A DNA stretch of 16,453 bases from an uncultured Moraxella sp. (GTDB lineage Bacteria; Pseudomonadota; Gammaproteobacteria; Pseudomonadales; Moraxellaceae): NCBI GenBank assembly GCA_916720335.1, contig CAKAQU010000027.1:1-16453 (forward strand), written 5' to 3'. Below the pieces are notes generated by a model that saw only the letters and a program-made list of their open reading frames with translations, had not been told where the DNA came from and did no database searches. Shown in pieces: positions 15,761 to 16,453 of the stretch (the first letter of the stretch is position 1; the number at the start of each line of letters is the position of its first letter). Position numbers and translations under genes: made by a program.

Positions 15761-15781
15761 AAAAAATTTCCCGTTAGGGAA
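15761..15781 (-). terminator. Hairpin with T-run upstream of the FabR-like gene
   Basis: TTCCC (15768-15772) and GGGAA (15777-15781) form a 5-bp stem with a GTTA loop, followed on the minus strand by A then six T residues. It looks like an intrinsic terminator for transcripts coming from lpxB or from the promoter near 15904. The same inverted repeat could instead be a repressor operator. Confidence 0.6.
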
Positions 15782-15896
15782 TGATGCCCATGTATATTGT
15801 TGAATTAATGAATAAAAATATCCAAAAAATTATTTGGATCATTGTTTATTTGTTGATAATTTTGCTAAAGCAACATTTGAAAATTGCTCACGAAAT
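15761..15896 (-). ncRNA. Candidate small RNA or attenuated leader between lpxB and the FabR-like gene
   Basis: An extended -10 promoter at 15904-15912 would start an RNA near 15896, and a terminator-like hairpin ends it near 15761, giving about 136 nt. The transcript would hold three stems: UUGC/GCAA with a 4-nt loop (15862-15873), a 7-bp AUCCAAA/UUUGGAU stem (15820-15839), and the terminator stem (15768-15781). No open frame of note is inside. This is a prediction from signals alone. It may instead be the leader of the TetR gene with an attenuator, or just the lpxB end region. Confidence 0.3.
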
Positions 15897-15903
15897 GCCG
15901 CCC

Positions 15904-15912
15904 ATTATATCA
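15904..15912 (-). promoter_or_regulatory. Extended -10 promoter just after lpxB
   Basis: The minus strand reads TGATATAAT from 15912 to 15904, a perfect extended -10, 8 bp past the lpxB stop codon. There is no good -35, only a T-run. It is followed by a GC-rich discriminator (GGGCGGC), notable in such AT-rich DNA. It could drive the FabR-like gene or a small RNA. Confidence 0.5.
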
Positions 15913-15919
15913 TAGTTGT

Positions 15920-16453
15920 TTACTCAAAAAAATACGTCAATACAACTTTAGCAGGATTAGCATGACTGTTTTGGCGAAGAAGGTCAGTGGTTATTTTTTG
16001 TTCATGAATTTGTGTTGATGGGTGCTTTAAAATATTGAGTGCGTGTTTACCGATATTTTCAGCATTGGCATCGTGCTGTAGTAGCTCTGGCACGATGGGT
16101 TTTCGGGTTTGATTAAATGATAAAATATTGGGCAGGCATACATAAGGAATCTTAACCAGGCGCTTGGCAAGTAAGTAAGTAAAGCGATTAACTTTATACA
16201 CGACAATCATTGGGCGGTGTAATAGCAGTGCCTCTAACGTTGCCGTACCCGATGCTAAAATAACAAGAGAGCTTATATTCATGATTTCTTGGCTAACGCT
16301 TAGGTTCTGATAATTGGCGGCTGACGCATTTGCAGAAGATGAACAATCATCGATATCAAATTGAGATTTTTGGTTAAAAATAATGCAAATTTTAGCGGAC
16401 AAAGCAGGCGCAGTTTCTTGGATGAATGACTCAATGAAGTCTTTATGTTCTTG
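15920..16453 (-). CDS. lpxB: Lipid-A-disaccharide synthase, C-terminal part (5' end outside window)
   Basis: This is the C-terminal 177 residues of LpxB, the membrane-associated glycosyltransferase that joins UDP-2,3-diacylglucosamine and lipid X to give the lipid A disaccharide. The frame stays open to the right edge, so the TTG near 16402 is an internal Leu codon. Clear motifs are LASGTATLEALLLHRPMIVVYKV, LAKRLVKIPYVCLPNIL, and PIVPELLQHDANAENI, all conserved in the family. Before LASGTATLEA lies an unusual low-complexity stretch rich in Ser, Ala, Asn and Asp (DDCSSSANASAAN), which seems to be an insertion compared with the E. coli protein. The gene stops with TAA at 15920-15922. Confidence 0.96.
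   Translation of the reverse strand, partial: QEHKDFIESFIQETAPALSAKICIIFNQKSQFDIDDCSSSANASAANYQNLSVSQEIMNISSLVILASGTATLEALLLHRPMIVVYKVNRFTYLLAKRLVKIPYVCLPNILSFNQTRKPIVPELLQHDANAENIGKHALNILKHPSTQIHEQKITTDLLRQNSHANPAKVVLTYFFE

Noticed and set aside
16400..16402. TTG as a start of a 160-residue LpxB-like gene
   Set aside because: The frame is open for 17 further codons up to the right edge, so the gene is cut by the window and not truncated in the genome.

Overview
The window is an AT-rich stretch of a gammaproteobacterial chromosome, most likely from the Moraxellaceae and, judging by the low GC, closer to Moraxella than to Acinetobacter. The evidence is the gene content and protein style: a two-subunit glycyl-tRNA synthetase, a gmk-rpoZ-spoT-ridA run, a FabR-like TetR regulator, and a SpoT whose synthetase half has lost its catalytic residues, as is known for Acinetobacter SpoT. 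Nothing looks mobile: I see no transposase, integrase, tRNA, rRNA, CRISPR array or phage gene.

Layout. 1-2601 (+): the end of glyQ and all of glyS. 2649-3972 (-): a DUF3025 protein followed by a small CopD-like membrane protein. 3973-4484: a very AT-rich 512-bp intergenic region with a promoter for the DUF3025 pair and a set of short phased repeats. 4485-6089 (+): rpoN, standing alone. 6103-8501 (-): a secreted DUF4124 protein, then queG, then a PPP-family phosphatase, with the last two tightly joined. 8761-11097 (-): priA. 11223-15722 (-): a FabR-like regulator, gmk, rpoZ, spoT and ridA, divided into units by visible terminators and promoters. 15723-15919: an intergenic region that could encode a small RNA. 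15920-16453 (-): the 3' end of lpxB.

How the genes work together. Most are core housekeeping genes: translation (glyQS, queG for tRNA queuosine), transcription (rpoN, rpoZ), nucleotide and alarmone metabolism (gmk, spoT), replication restart (priA), lipid A synthesis (lpxB), probable control of unsaturated fatty acids (fabR-like) and metabolite damage control (ridA). gmk, rpoZ and spoT are linked in function, since GMP kinase feeds the GDP/GTP pool, SpoT hydrolyses (p)ppGpp, and omega forms part of one ppGpp site on RNA polymerase in E. coli.

I found no convincing new multi-gene system. The points most worth a second look are the degenerate SpoT synthetase domain, the candidate small RNA or attenuator between lpxB and the TetR gene, the separation of rpoN from its usual partners with phased repeats upstream, and the terminator plus promoter that separate rpoZ from spoT.
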